From positions 110,566-174,565 of the forward strand of contig SSGH01000011.1 in assembly GCA_008015835.1 (NCBI GenBank): a DNA stretch of 64,000 nucleotides. The letters run 5' to 3'. This DNA comes from Lysobacter sp. GTDB lineage: Bacteria > Pseudomonadota > Gammaproteobacteria > Xanthomonadales > Xanthomonadaceae. Positions 1 through 9,330 of the stretch are shown here, piece after piece. Each line of letters opens with the position of its first letter. Positions within the stretch are counted from its first letter, which is position 1. The notes under the pieces are model-generated. The model searched no databases. It was not told the origin of the DNA and saw nothing but the letters and a program-made list of their open reading frames with translations. A program made the position numbers and the translations under genes.

Positions 1-603
1 CGGCGACGCATCCAAGTCCAGGCGGACTTGCGCGACATCCGCGTCGCAGACGGGCGCCTGCGCGAGATGGCGCAGCGCGATGCGTCCGCCGAAATTCGCG
101 TCGGTCAAGGCGGCTTCGGCGAGCAGATGCACGACGTGCACCAGATAGCGCGGCCAGTCGAGCCCGCGCACGTCGATCTCGAGATCCCAGCGGCCCGCGC
201 CGTCGTCCCACACGATCTCGCGGTCGTCGCCGAGGGCGGGGTCGTCGCGGGTACGCAGCGGCGCGAGCAGGTCCGCCAAACGCGGGTGGCGCGCCTCGGC
301 TTCGATCAGCGCGAAACCGAGGGTGTCCGCTTCGATCCGTCGCAGCAGCGGCGCGATCGCGGCGCGACCGGGATGGCCCGCGAACAGCCGCACTTTGGTG
401 AAGTTCGCCCACCACGCCGTGCGTTCGTCGGCGGACGACAGCGCCAGCAGGCCGGCCAAACCGCTCGCCAAGGCCTGCATGTCGGGTTCGCGCACCACCA
501 CGAACAGCGTGCGCCGCGCGTCCGTGCGTTCGGCCGCGCGCGCCACCATCGCCAAACGCGCGGCCATCGAACGCTCGAGCGCGGGATCGATCACAGCAGA
601 CAT
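1..603 (-). CDS. Unrecognised protein, C-terminus beyond window
   Basis: The frame is open from an ATG at 603 through base 1, so at least 201 residues are visible and the 3' end lies outside the window. The N-terminus reads MSAVIDPALERSMAARLAMV; the rest is Ala/Arg-rich and soluble, with no membrane segment or signal peptide and no motif I recognise. The start overlaps the end of the upstream gene by 13 nt, which places it as the last visible member of the left-facing GH3 operon and implies translational coupling. Start choice rests on that overlap and on the matching codon usage; function is unknown. Confidence 0.7.
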   Translation of the reverse strand, partial: MSAVIDPALERSMAARLAMVARAAERTDARRTLFVVVREPDMQALASGLAGLLALSSADERTAWWANFTKVRLFAGHPGRAAIAPLLRRIEADTLGFALIEAEARHPRLADLLAPLRTRDDPALGDDREIVWDDGAGRWDLEIDVRGLDWPRYLVHVVHLLAEAALTDANFGGRIALRHLAQAPVCDADVAQVRLDLDASP

Positions 604-1712
604 CGCATCACCGCATCGCGTAGACCGGGCGAGGCCTTCTTTTGATCCAACACCGCGAGCGCGCCGTAGACGTTCGCGCTGCCGTCGCGCTTGATCAGCT
701 TCCGCAGCGCCTCGCGGTCGGCTTCGGTCGGCGCGGCCGGCTCGTGCGCGGCGAGCTCGTGCGTGGCGAGCAAATGTCGCGCATGTTCCAGTGCGTCGGC
801 GAGGCCCGCATCGGAATAATTGTCCGGTTGGCGCAGCCCCAGCGCATGCAGGAAATACAGTCGGAATCCCAACCGGATTTCCGGCGCGCTCGCGCCGCGC
901 GCGACGCGTTCGAGCAAACGCGCGCCGGTGTAGTGTTCCCAGCCGCCTTGCTTGGCGCTCAGCACTTGCCCTTCGATCGGCACGCGCGCGAATCCGACCC
1001 GCCGGCAGCGCATGCCCAGCCGCTCGAACACGCGCACCAGGGCTTCGTAATCGCGTTGGATATTAGCGTCGTGATACAGACAGACCTCGTCGTAGCGCCG
1101 CGCGCCGTCGAGCAAATCGCGCAGAATCGCGAGCAGGTAGTTCGGCAGCCCATGTTCCGAGATCAGCACGCGCAGCGGGCGCGCTTCGTCGGTGAGGTCG
1201 AGATACACGCCGCCGCCGAAACCGCGTTGATCCAACAGCATGTCGTGCGCGCGCAGTCGCGACAGGACTTCGTCTTGATCGAGGCCGAACGGCGCCGAAT
1301 GGAACAAGGCGTCGCGCGCCAGCCCCAGCGTGGCGAAGACCTCGCCCCAGAGCTCCAAAATGCGGCGCGACGCCGCGTGCACGTAACCTTCCGTTTCGAT
1401 GCGATGGGCGTAGGCGGCGACGCGGTCGGCCGCCGGCAGCGCGCCGTTGCGGTGGCATTCGATATACAGCGCGCCGATCGCGCCTTCGTCCATCGCGGCG
1501 AAATCCGTCCCGGCGTATTCGCGGTCGAGATAATCCCAGAACCGAATCGTCTGCAGCGAGATATCCCAAGGCCGACGGTTGTGCCAGATGTCGCCGGGCG
1601 AGAACAGACGCTCGAAGCGATGCATGAAGTCGAGCTGCAGCGCGCCCTTCAGATGCGATGGCGTGAGCGGTTTGGTCGGCGTGATGCCGACCGGCGCGTA
1701 CAGCGTGCTCAT
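591..1712 (-). CDS. Unrecognised soluble protein of the GH3 operon
   Basis: 373 residues starting MSTLYAPVGITPTKPLTPSH. The ATG at 1712 overlaps the TGA of the kinase-like gene by 4 nt (ATGA), which decides the start over an in-frame codon 13 residues upstream. The protein is soluble, without signal peptide or transmembrane helix, with Trp/Tyr-rich patches (HNRRPWDISLQ, residues about 45-55) and a central stretch around YDEVCLYHDANIQRDYEAL that could be a Rossmann-like core (inference only). I recognise no family. Its coupling to a P-loop kinase and a GH3-type ligase suggests a shared pathway. Confidence 0.75.
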   Translation of the reverse strand: MSTLYAPVGITPTKPLTPSHLKGALQLDFMHRFERLFSPGDIWHNRRPWDISLQTIRFWDYLDREYAGTDFAAMDEGAIGALYIECHRNGALPAADRVAAYAHRIETEGYVHAASRRILELWGEVFATLGLARDALFHSAPFGLDQDEVLSRLRAHDMLLDQRGFGGGVYLDLTDEARPLRVLISEHGLPNYLLAILRDLLDGARRYDEVCLYHDANIQRDYEALVRVFERLGMRCRRVGFARVPIEGQVLSAKQGGWEHYTGARLLERVARGASAPEIRLGFRLYFLHALGLRQPDNYSDAGLADALEHARHLLATHELAAHEPAAPTEADREALRKLIKRDGSANVYGALAVLDQKKASPGLRDAVMRCLL

Positions 1713-2299
1713 GCCGCGTCGCCGCCGCGCGCGAAGTCCTCGCGCAGCCACGCGCGCAACTGCGCTTGCACCCGCTCCGGCGGGCCGCTGTTGTCGACGA
1801 TGCGATTCGCCATGCGGCGGCCCTGCTGCAGTTCGTCCTCGAAATTGGCCAGACGCGAACCGATATCGCCGTCGCGCTCGAGCCGCGCGCGCAGATGCGC
1901 CTCCACGCGCGCGCGCGGCGCTTCCACCTGATACACGATGTGCACGGGGAAATAGCGCGCGATCCGCTCCAGCAGCATCGCGCGCAGCATCAGCGTGCGA
2001 ATGCTGTGGCCGTCGTCGTCCAACACCGCGCGCGGTAGACCGTAGCGCGCTTCCAGTCCGAACAATTGCACGGTTTCCAGAAAGAAACCGTCGCGTTCGC
2101 GCGCCGCGAATTCGTCTTCGTCGACGAACACGTGATCCGAGTCGGCGGGGTCTTCGTAGTGCCGGGGCTTGCGGGTGGTCCAGGTGGGCACGAGCCGCAC
2201 CGCGCCTTCGCGACGCAGCGGCGCGAACAAGGTGCTTTTGCCGACACCGGACGGCCCGATCACCACCAGAATCTTCGATGTCGTCGAATCGTGGGGCAT
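1709..2299 (-). CDS. Small P-loop kinase, guanylate kinase/PhnN-like
   Basis: About 196 residues with a Walker A motif GPSGVGKST near the N-terminus, followed by a TWTTRKPR stretch and a VDEDEF segment that match the layout of guanylate kinase and of ribose 1,5-bisphosphate phosphokinase (PhnN). No phn genes lie nearby and the acidic/aromatic nucleobase loop is not convincingly that of Gmk, so the substrate is open. An alternative GTG start at 2335 would overlap the upstream TGA by 4 nt, in keeping with the rest of the operon, and would add 12 residues. The 3' end overlaps the next gene by 4 nt. Confidence 0.75.
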   Translation of the reverse strand: MPHDSTTSKILVVIGPSGVGKSTLFAPLRREGAVRLVPTWTTRKPRHYEDPADSDHVFVDEDEFAARERDGFFLETVQLFGLEARYGLPRAVLDDDGHSIRTLMLRAMLLERIARYFPVHIVYQVEAPRARVEAHLRARLERDGDIGSRLANFEDELQQGRRMANRIVDNSGPPERVQAQLRAWLREDFARGGDAA

Positions 2300-2331
2300 G
2301 GCGTCGGGCGAGGGTCTTTGGAACGCGTCGT

Positions 2332-2964
2332 TCACGCCGGCAGCCACAGATGCAGCACCACCGCCGCGATCAGCGGCACGAACAGGTTATCCGCGCCTTT
2401 GTGCGAGAGCGCTTCGACCAGGGTCAACAGGGCGCCCACCGTGGCGGCGATCAGCAAGGCCATCGGGATCGCGACGCCCGCATACACGGCCACGCCCACG
2501 ATGATGGCGAACGCGGACAAGAAGAACGCCGCGCTGCCGGCGTAGGACTTGCCGTGACCGAACAGCGCGTAGCGGCGTCGGCCATAAGCGCCGCCGATCA
2601 AACTCGCCAAGGTGTCGGAGAAGCCCAGCACCAGGTAGGCGGCGAGGAACGCGGGATAGGAAAAATCCAACCAGGCCACGATCACCAGCGACAGCGGCAA
2701 CAGCAGATCGCCGTAGGACGTGCGCTTCACCGCCATGATCGAGCGCATCAGCACCGTGGTGCGCAGCAGCGCGATCGAAAGAAAACTACCGCCTGCGATA
2801 ATCGTCAGTTCGCGATAGCCGATGTCGAACAGCGGGAACGCCGCGATCATCGTGCAGGTGGTGACGTGCACCGATTTGCGCGAAACCTCGGCGGAAGCGC
2901 CGCTGCGATGCAGGATGTCGCCGAAGACGAAACAAGCGAGGATGCCGAGAACGAAGAGAATCAT
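2332..2964 (-). CDS. Polytopic membrane protein, phytol/dolichol kinase-like
   Basis: 210 residues starting MILFVLGILACFVFGDILHR, with about six hydrophobic helices. The segment SRKSVHVTTCTMIAAFPLF (RK..H near the N-terminus) and later GFSDTLASLIGGAYGRRRY with GHGKSYAGSAAFF follow the pattern of the phytol kinase (VTE5)/dolichol kinase/CDP-diglyceride synthase group, which phosphorylate or cytidylate a lipid alcohol or phosphatidate at the membrane. The substrate cannot be read from the sequence. Its ATG overlaps the stop of the GH3-type gene by 4 nt. Confidence 0.78.
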   Translation of the reverse strand: MILFVLGILACFVFGDILHRSGASAEVSRKSVHVTTCTMIAAFPLFDIGYRELTIIAGGSFLSIALLRTTVLMRSIMAVKRTSYGDLLLPLSLVIVAWLDFSYPAFLAAYLVLGFSDTLASLIGGAYGRRRYALFGHGKSYAGSAAFFLSAFAIIVGVAVYAGVAIPMALLIAATVGALLTLVEALSHKGADNLFVPLIAAVVLHLWLPA

Positions 2965-4502
2965 GGCGTCGGGCTCACGATGCGATCTTTCACCTGCGGC
3001 GGGCGCAGACCCGCGGCCACGCGGTCGCACCACTGCGCGGCGAAGTGAGCGGGCGGGACGCGTCGTACCTCGCCCAGAGGTGCGCCGGCCAGCGCCGGGT
3101 CCGCCGCATACGCATCGCGTAGCGCGGCGAGAGAGGCATCGGCGGCGGTGGTGTCGTCGCAGGCGAAGATCAGATCGAGCGCGCCGTTCGCGGCGGGCAC
3201 GAAGGTGAAATTGCGCAAACGCAAACCGTGCGCGTCGCCGTGACGGCGCATGAGGCCTAAAAGCGCCGATTCCGGCGCCGCCGCGCTCGGCGCGAGCCGG
3301 CCGGCGTAGGCCACCGTGGGCACCTCGCCGACGCGGCCGGTGACGTCGAGCAGATCGCCCAGCACGTAGCGACAGAAGCCGCCGGCCTGGGTCACCACCA
3401 CGGCGTAGCTCGCGCCCACGCGCAGTTCGTCCAAGCGCCGCGGTGTGGGCGCGTCGCCGTCTTGCACGTCTAGAAACTCGAAGAACGCGGCGTTGTAGGC
3501 CACCGCGCCGCGCACGCCGTCGGCCAACAGATGCAGCGCCAACGGCGCTTCGGACGCGGCCAGCGGCGCGGGCACCACCGCGACATCGGCGCCGTAATCC
3601 TCGACGACCTGCGGCAGATACACGCCGGCGATGCCTTCGTCCCAGCAGATCAAACGTTCGACGTTCGGCCACACATCGGCCGGCAGCAGACGGCCGCGCG
3701 CGGCGCGACGGTCGGCGAGCGTTTCGGCCAACGCGGGATCGGGCGTCGCGACGGCGCGCCCCGCGAACGTGCCGGCTGCGATATCGGCGAATAAGCGTTC
3801 GGCGTTCGTCTCCAGCAAATGCGGCACCGTCGCGAGGATCGCGGGATTGATGCCGACGAACTGACGGATGTCGTGTCCCGCGGCCATGCGCAGGCGAAAA
3901 TACAGCCGATCGAGATCGGCGGGAATCTCCGCCGGCACCGCGGCCCACGGGCCGGTCGTGCCCGGTTCCAGCAGCGCTTCGCTGCCGAATTCGTTGGCCA
4001 AATTCACTTGGCTCAGGCCGACGTGCGGAACGCCGCTGGCGAGCATCGAGGTGTCGCGCAGCGGATCCCATTTGAAATTCACGGTGCGGTCGCGACTGGC
4101 CGCGAATCCCGGATACGCGCGGGTTACGCCTTCCAGATACGCCATGTAGAACGGATTGAACGCTTCCGCGAAATACGCGCGCGGCAACGGCAACACTTTC
4201 GCGCGGCCGGCGGTGCTGCCGCTGCTGGAGATGAAGCGAAAGACATCGCCGGAAAACAGCACGTCGCGCTCGCCGTCGACGATGCGATCGACGTAAGGCC
4301 GTAGGTCGTCGTAACGGCGCAGCGGCACGCGGGCGCGGAAGTCCGCCAGACTCGCGATGCGATCGAACCCGTGTTCGCGCCCGAATGCGGTGTCGCGACC
4401 GCGCTCGATCAAACGGGCCAGCAACGCGTCCTGCATGCGCGTCGCATCGTTCAAACCGTCGACGAAGCGTCGGTAGGGCGACGGGCGAGGAGCTTGGTCC
4501 AT
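2961..4502 (-). CDS. GH3-type acyl-adenylate/amide synthetase
   Basis: 513 residues from the ATG at 4502. Residues 92-102 read SSSGSTAGRAK, the phosphate-binding loop of the GH3 auxin-responsive-promoter family, whose characterised plant members adenylate a carboxylic acid and transfer it to an amino acid. The N-terminal YRRFVDGLNDATRMQDALL and the later CWDEGIAGVYLPQVVEDYGA also fit the bacterial branch. Bacterial members are mostly uncharacterised. The start is uncertain: an in-frame ATG at 4607 lies inside the predicted promoter, so the 4502 start, giving about 75 nt of leader, is preferred. First gene of the operon. Confidence 0.8.
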   Translation of the reverse strand: MDQAPRPSPYRRFVDGLNDATRMQDALLARLIERGRDTAFGREHGFDRIASLADFRARVPLRRYDDLRPYVDRIVDGERDVLFSGDVFRFISSSGSTAGRAKVLPLPRAYFAEAFNPFYMAYLEGVTRAYPGFAASRDRTVNFKWDPLRDTSMLASGVPHVGLSQVNLANEFGSEALLEPGTTGPWAAVPAEIPADLDRLYFRLRMAAGHDIRQFVGINPAILATVPHLLETNAERLFADIAAGTFAGRAVATPDPALAETLADRRAARGRLLPADVWPNVERLICWDEGIAGVYLPQVVEDYGADVAVVPAPLAASEAPLALHLLADGVRGAVAYNAAFFEFLDVQDGDAPTPRRLDELRVGASYAVVVTQAGGFCRYVLGDLLDVTGRVGEVPTVAYAGRLAPSAAAPESALLGLMRRHGDAHGLRLRNFTFVPAANGALDLIFACDDTTAADASLAALRDAYAADPALAGAPLGEVRRVPPAHFAAQWCDRVAAGLRPPQVKDRIVSPTP

Positions 4503-4584
4503 ATCGAATGCGTCCAGCTTGATGAAGAAGTCGTCCTGCCCCCGCCAGACGCGCGGGCGTTCGGTCGTATGCCCGCCGCCCGCA

Positions 4585-4613
4585 CTATACAAGCGAGGCT
4601 TCGCCATTTGAAC
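4585..4613 (-). promoter_or_regulatory. Sigma70-type promoter of the GH3 operon
   Basis: On the minus strand TTCAAA (4608-4613) is followed after exactly 17 nt by TATAGT (4585-4590). Transcription would begin near 4578 and read into the GH3-type gene and the four coupled genes downstream. Assignment is by motif and spacing only. Confidence 0.55.
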
Positions 4614-4709
4614 TAAGACGGGAACCGGCGCGGAGTCCGGCCTGCGTCGCGCGTTCGATGCTTCATGCGCCACAGCGCTCGCACCGCGATGCGCGCGCCG
4701 TGGCCCGCG

Positions 4710-5621
4710 TCACTCGCCGGGTTTCGCCGCTTCCACCGGCGCATGGGTCGCGGCGCGTCGGGCCAGCTGCGCCTCGCGGTGCGCGATATAGGCGTTGGCG
4801 GCGAAGATCACGCCCGCGCCGATCGCGGTCCAGCGGTCCACCGGCTCGCGGAACAGCCACCATCCCGCGGCGGCCACCAGCGGCAACTGCATGAAGCTGA
4901 TCGGCGTGAGCGCCGACACGTCGCCCAATTTCAGCGCGCGCGTCCACAGCATGTGGCCGGCCGTGCCCATCGCGCCCGCGGCGATCACCCAGACCCACGC
5001 GATGCCGCGCGGCCACTCCCACACCGTGGATGCGGGCAGGAACGACATCGGCACCCACAGCAATGTGGTCAGCAACACGATGCGATCCGCCGGCTCGGTG
5101 TAAGACAGTTGTTTGATTTGGATCGACACGATGCCGCTGAGTACCGCCGCGAGCAGCGCGACCAAGGTGCCCGCGCTGAACGAATCGGTACCCGGACGCA
5201 CGATCACTAGCACGCCGACGAACCCGACGACCACCGCCGCCCAACGTCGCGCGCGCACGCGTTCGCGCAGCAACACCGCCGCGGCGATGGTGACGAAGAT
5301 CGGGCTGGAATATGACAACGCGACCGCCTGCGCTAAAGGCAGATGCCCGATCGCCCAAAATCCGGCCAGCATCGAGGCGATGCCGATCGCGCAGCGGAAT
5401 AGATAGCGCGGCAAACGCGCAGTCTTCAGCAGGCCCGGGCCGTGGCGCAGCAGCAAGGGCAGGGCGATCATCAATCCGAAGAAATTGCGGAAGAACGCGA
5501 TTTCGAACGTGTGCAGCGTCTCCGACGCCAGTCGGATCGCCACCGTCATCAGCCCGAAGAACAGCGTACTGCCGAGCATCAGCAGCGCCGCACGCATCGG
5601 TTGGCCGCGCGCGTCGTTCAC
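4710..5621 (-). CDS. EamA/DMT-family transporter
   Basis: 303 residues with ten predicted transmembrane helices in two homologous halves, as in EamA (RhaT/YdcZ-type drug/metabolite) exporters. Typical sequences are FEIAFFRNFFGLMIALPLLL, ALSYSSPIFVTIAAAVLLRE at the end of the first repeat, and GAMGTAGHMLWTRALKLGD in the second. The substrate cannot be inferred. A GTG at 5621 gives a 4-nt GTGA overlap with the DDAH gene; an ATG at 5597 is an alternative that would shorten the protein by 8 residues. Confidence 0.88.
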   Translation of the reverse strand: MNDARGQPMRAALLMLGSTLFFGLMTVAIRLASETLHTFEIAFFRNFFGLMIALPLLLRHGPGLLKTARLPRYLFRCAIGIASMLAGFWAIGHLPLAQAVALSYSSPIFVTIAAAVLLRERVRARRWAAVVVGFVGVLVIVRPGTDSFSAGTLVALLAAVLSGIVSIQIKQLSYTEPADRIVLLTTLLWVPMSFLPASTVWEWPRGIAWVWVIAAGAMGTAGHMLWTRALKLGDVSALTPISFMQLPLVAAAGWWLFREPVDRWTAIGAGVIFAANAYIAHREAQLARRAATHAPVEAAKPGE

Positions 5622-6418
5622 GCCGCCGCCTGCGCCGCGAACACGAGACTCATGCAGGTCAGGCCCGCTTCGGCTTTGCCGAATTCGGAAATATCGACGG
5701 CATGCACGCGCAGGCCCGCGCGTTCGGCGTGCGCGCGCACGCGTTCGAGCGTGCGCGGGAATGCGGCGTTCGCGACCAACGTTTCGCCGATCGGCAGCGC
5801 GTTCGCGGCGAAGGGTTCGTCGTCGGCCACCTCGATGCGCGCGAACTCCGCGAACGCGGTGGCGTCCGCCCATGCGGGATTGAGCAAGACGGTCGTCGCG
5901 TCCAACGCGATGCAGGCGGTTTTCAGATGCAGACTGCCGTCGACGCGCACCGGCACCGTCGCATAGCCGTATCGGCGCGCGATCGACGCGAGTCGTTCGA
6001 GACCCGCGCGATTCGTGCGCCCACTGAGCCCGACGTACAGCGTGTCGGCGATGCGCAGCACGTCGCCGCCTTCTAGCGTCGCGGGCGCGTCGATGCGTTC
6101 GATGCGACCGCGTTGCGTCGACAGCGGCGCTTCGAGTAACGCCGGTTCGCGCCGACGCGAATCCACGCCGGGGCGCGCGAGAATCGCGACTTCGTCCAGC
6201 ACCACCGCCGCGTCTTCGACGAATACGCTGTCGGGCGCGGAGGCGATGGCGTCCAGCGCGATCGTGCGCGCGCCGGCCGTCGTCAGCGCATCGCGATACG
6301 CCGCGTGCTGGCGTTCGATCGCATCGAAGTCGATCGGTGCGCGTTCGAGAAACGTCAATTCGCAGCGTTCCACCAAAGTCGGCGCCGGGCGGCGAACGAG
6401 GGCGACGATGCCGTTCAT
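5618..6418 (-). CDS. Dimethylarginine dimethylaminohydrolase-like amidinotransferase
   Basis: 266 residues of the amidinotransferase/DDAH fold. Visible active-site elements are VFVEDA (Glu68-Asp69), LEGGDVL (117-121), the catalytic His164 in GSLHLKTACI and Cys255 in GLTCMSLVF, all in canonical order. DDAH hydrolyses N-omega-methylated arginines to citrulline and methylamines; related enzymes act on arginine or other guanidines, so the exact substrate is not settled. It is coupled to the EamA transporter by a 4-nt overlap, so transport of a related amine or amino acid is possible (inference). Confidence 0.88.
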   Translation of the reverse strand: MNGIVALVRRPAPTLVERCELTFLERAPIDFDAIERQHAAYRDALTTAGARTIALDAIASAPDSVFVEDAAVVLDEVAILARPGVDSRRREPALLEAPLSTQRGRIERIDAPATLEGGDVLRIADTLYVGLSGRTNRAGLERLASIARRYGYATVPVRVDGSLHLKTACIALDATTVLLNPAWADATAFAEFARIEVADDEPFAANALPIGETLVANAAFPRTLERVRAHAERAGLRVHAVDISEFGKAEAGLTCMSLVFAAQAAA

Positions 6419-6477
6419 GCGGCTCCGTTCGTGCGGGATGCACTCATGGCCTCGCGCTCATGGCCTCGCGCCGCGAC

Positions 6478-7530
6478 TCACCACGCCGCACCGACGATGC
6501 GCGGCTCCGGTTCGATCACCACGCCGAAGCGCGCATCCACGCTCGCGGCGATTTCGCGCGCCAGCGCCAGCAATTCCGCGCCGGTCGCGCGGCCGCGATT
6601 CACCAACACCAGCGCGTGTTTGTCGGACACGCCGGCATCGCCGCTGGTGCCGAAACGCCGGCCTTTCCAGCCGCAGGCGTCGATCAGCCACGCGGCCGAC
6701 AGTTTGCGCAGATGTTCGGTGCCGCCGGGGAATACCGGCAGCGTCGCATGTTCCGCTTTCAATGCGTCGGCAAGCGAGGCGGGCACGATCGGGTTCTTGA
6801 AGAAACTGCCGGCGTTGCCTTCGACCGCGGGGTCGGGCAGTTTGCTGCGACGCACGCGGATTACCGCGTTGGCGACATCGAGTGCGGTGTAACCGTCGCG
6901 CGTGTCCGCGGCCAGCCCCATCGCGTCGCGAAGGCCGGCGTAATCGATCTTCAGCCCGGCCGTGCCGACGCTGCGCGCGGTCGGCAGCGCGAATTCGACG
7001 GCGACGATCAAATCGCAATCCGGTTCGCGCTTGAACCGGCTATCGCGATACGCGAACGCGCAGTCGCGCGCGGCGTATCGGCGCCGTGCGCCCGTCGTAC
7101 GATCGAACGCGTCCACGGCGTGGATGCGTTCGCCTGCCTCCACGCCGTACGCGCCGATGTTCTGGATCGGCGCGGCGCCGACGGTGCCGGGAATCAGCGC
7201 GAGATTCTCCAAACCGGCCAAGCCTCGTTCGAGCGACCACATCACCAAGCGGTGCCATTCCACGCCCGCGTCGGCGCGCACGATCGCGATGTCGTCGCGC
7301 GTGTCGAGAATCCGGATGTCTTGCGTGTCGAGACGCAACGCGAGCGGCGCGTCGTCGACGAACAGCAGATTGCTGCCGCCGCCGAGCACCAGCGGCGATG
7401 CGCCCGCGAGCGCGTCGGCGAAGAGCCCGGGCAAGTCCTCGGCGTCATCGGCGACGTACAGCGCGGCGGCGCGCGCCGGCAGTCCGAAGGTATTGCGCAG
7501 CGGCGCGGATTCGGCGAAGCGAACGGTCAT
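6478..7530 (-). CDS. murB: UDP-N-acetylenolpyruvoylglucosamine reductase
   Basis: 350 residues. MurB reduces UDP-GlcNAc-enolpyruvate to UDP-MurNAc with NADPH and FAD in cytoplasmic peptidoglycan precursor synthesis. FAD-binding segments [11 protein letters not shown] (48-58) and [17 protein letters not shown] (113-129) are present, as is the catalytic Ser242 in GSFFKNP and a C-terminal Glu in [10 protein letters not shown], which defines the E. coli-like type I enzyme. Start at 7530 gives a 4-nt ATGA overlap with pyrD; an upstream in-frame ATG at 7593 would lie deep inside pyrD. Confidence 0.96.
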   Translation of the reverse strand: MTVRFAESAPLRNTFGLPARAAALYVADDAEDLPGLFADALAGASPLVLGGGSNLLFVDDAPLALRLDTQDIRILDTRDDIAIVRADAGVEWHRLVMWSLERGLAGLENLALIPGTVGAAPIQNIGAYGVEAGERIHAVDAFDRTTGARRRYAARDCAFAYRDSRFKREPDCDLIVAVEFALPTARSVGTAGLKIDYAGLRDAMGLAADTRDGYTALDVANAVIRVRRSKLPDPAVEGNAGSFFKNPIVPASLADALKAEHATLPVFPGGTEHLRKLSAAWLIDACGWKGRRFGTSGDAGVSDKHALVLVNRGRATGAELLALAREIAASVDARFGVVIEPEPRIVGAAW

Positions 7531-8588
7531 TTCGTCGGCGGCAAATGGCCGCGGCTGGGCGCTTCCTTGCGGCGGCGGATCGCATCCAGACATTCGTCGA
7601 TCAGCGCGGGGCCGCGATAGATCAGGCCGGTGTACATCTGCACCAAACTCGCGCCCGCGGCCATTTTCTTCACCGCGTCGGCGCCGCTGAGAATGCCGCC
7701 CACGCCCACCAGCGGAATATGCTCCGGCAAGCGCGTGCGCAGCATGCGCAGCACCGACGTGGATTTGGCCATCAGCGGTTCGCCCGACAGGCCGCCGACT
7801 TCCTTCGACAGCGGATGCTGATGCACCGCGATGCGCGAGACCGTGGTGTTGGTGGCGATCACGCCGTCCACGCCCATCTCGCCCAGCACGCGGGCGGTGG
7901 CGTCGATGTCCTCGTCGGCCAAATCCGGCGCCACTTTCACCAGCATCGGCACGCGGCGGCGATGGATCGCGGCCAACCGCTCCTGCGCGTCGCGCAGCAT
8001 GCCCAGCAGTTTGCGCAGTTGCTGTTCTTCCTGCAGTTCGCGCAGGCCGGCGGTGTTGGGCGACGAGATGTTGATGGTGACGTAATCGGCCAGCGGATAC
8101 GCTTTTTCCAGGCAGATCAGATAATCCAACGCCGCCGATTCGTTCGGCGTGTCTTTGTTCTTGCCGATATTGATGCCGAGAACGCCGTCGCCTTTGCGCC
8201 GCGCTTTTTCGACGTTGCGCACCAGCGCATCGATGCCGTCGTTATTGAAGCCCAGGCGATTGATGATCGCGTTGTGTTCGGGCAAGCGGAACATCCGCGG
8301 CTTCGGATTGCCGTCCTGCGGCCGCGGCGTGACCGTGCCCACTTCGACGAAGCCGAACCCCAGCGCGAACAGCGCATCGATGTGCGCGCCGTTCTTATCC
8401 AAGCCCGCGGCCAGTCCCACCGGATTCGGAAAGGTCAGCCCCAGCGCCTTGATCGGAAAGTCTTTCGGTTTGCGCGCGAGCACCGGATTGAGCCCGGTGC
8501 GATACGCGGTTTCCAGCATCGACAGCCCCAGCGCGTGCGCGCGCTCGGCGTCCATCCGGAACAGGAACGGGCGGGCGAGACCGTACAT
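7527..8588 (-). CDS. pyrD: Dihydroorotate dehydrogenase, class 2 (quinone)
   Basis: 353 residues starting [20 protein letters not shown], the amphipathic N-terminal quinone-channel helices of class 2 enzymes. It oxidises dihydroorotate to orotate at the inner membrane and passes electrons through FMN to quinone, the fourth step of pyrimidine synthesis. FMN/substrate motifs [10 protein letters not shown] (58-67), [20 protein letters not shown] with the catalytic Ser175 and the C-terminal VGVGGI are intact. It is followed by murB with a 4-nt overlap and preceded by a lipoprotein gene with a 4-nt gap. Confidence 0.97.
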   Translation of the reverse strand: MYGLARPFLFRMDAERAHALGLSMLETAYRTGLNPVLARKPKDFPIKALGLTFPNPVGLAAGLDKNGAHIDALFALGFGFVEVGTVTPRPQDGNPKPRMFRLPEHNAIINRLGFNNDGIDALVRNVEKARRKGDGVLGINIGKNKDTPNESAALDYLICLEKAYPLADYVTINISSPNTAGLRELQEEQQLRKLLGMLRDAQERLAAIHRRRVPMLVKVAPDLADEDIDATARVLGEMGVDGVIATNTTVSRIAVHQHPLSKEVGGLSGEPLMAKSTSVLRMLRTRLPEHIPLVGVGGILSGADAVKKMAAGASLVQMYTGLIYRGPALIDECLDAIRRRKEAPSRGHLPPTK

Positions 8589-8592
8589 CGCG

Positions 8593-9330
8593 TCAGTCCT
8601 GTCCGCCGGTCAACTGCGCTTGGATCTGCTTCAATTCTTTCTCCGGATGGAAGCTCAGCCCCTGGTGCAGCGTGTCGGTCTCGCCGTTCGCGTAGCCGAT
8701 GCGAATGCGCAAAGCGACGAACACGGCGCCCGGATCCCACAGCAGCGGCGAGGACTCGGTATCGTACAGCCACGCGCTGCAGGGTTCGTCGCGCGCGACG
8801 CGGCATTCGGCATCGGAGACCGTTTTCCATTCAGCATTCGGCACGCCGTAGAACGCGTCGCCCTTGCGCACCACTTTTGCGGTGCGCTGAATCGCGCGCT
8901 TCGGAATCAACGTCTCCGCCGCTTCGCGATCGGTCACGTTCTCGATCTCGATCGACGCCGGTTTCGCGCCCTCGGCGAATTTCAGTTCGAACGCCCAGCG
9001 GTAGGTCAACGCGTCGCGTTCGTCGGACCACCCGTAACGCGGACCCGCGCTCACGACTTCGACGCGTTCGTTCGACGCCGGCATGAAGCCGGCGTCGGTG
9101 AAGTAGAACGTCGCGCGTTCGCCGCCGGAGATGTCCGTTTCCATCGACAAGACGTCGTCGCCTCGCGAGGTCGCGGGCGCTTTCGCCGCGCCGCGATCGG
9201 CCTCCGAACAACTCGTCGCCGCGAGCAGCGCCAACACCGACGCCCACCACCATCGCGGCCGACGGAACGTGCGTCGGCCGAGAAGACGGGCATCGTCGCC
9301 GACGAATGCGCGAGCGCCCGGCGCGTTCAT
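8593..9330 (-). CDS. Putative lipoprotein, first of a tandem paralogous pair
   Basis: 245 residues. A hydrophobic segment [14 protein letters not shown] ends in a lipobox-like AATSC (Cys about 42), so a lipidated envelope protein is likely although the N-terminal tail of about 25 residues is long; a later start would make a standard signal. The mature part contains [20 protein letters not shown], a [13 protein letters not shown] segment, a [10 protein letters not shown] motif and a final [16 protein letters not shown]. Each has a counterpart in the neighbouring gene, so the two are duplicates. Family unknown. It overlaps its paralogue by 4 nt. Confidence 0.78.
   Translation of the reverse strand: MNAPGARAFVGDDARLLGRRTFRRPRWWWASVLALLAATSCSEADRGAAKAPATSRGDDVLSMETDISGGERATFYFTDAGFMPASNERVEVVSAGPRYGWSDERDALTYRWAFELKFAEGAKPASIEIENVTDREAAETLIPKRAIQRTAKVVRKGDAFYGVPNAEWKTVSDAECRVARDEPCSAWLYDTESSPLLWDPGAVFVALRIRIGYANGETDTLHQGLSFHPEKELKQIQAQLTGGQD

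Noticed and set aside
1709..2299. Essential guanylate kinase (gmk)
   Set aside because: The P-loop is right but the GMP-binding residues and operon context (no rpoZ/spoT) do not fit.
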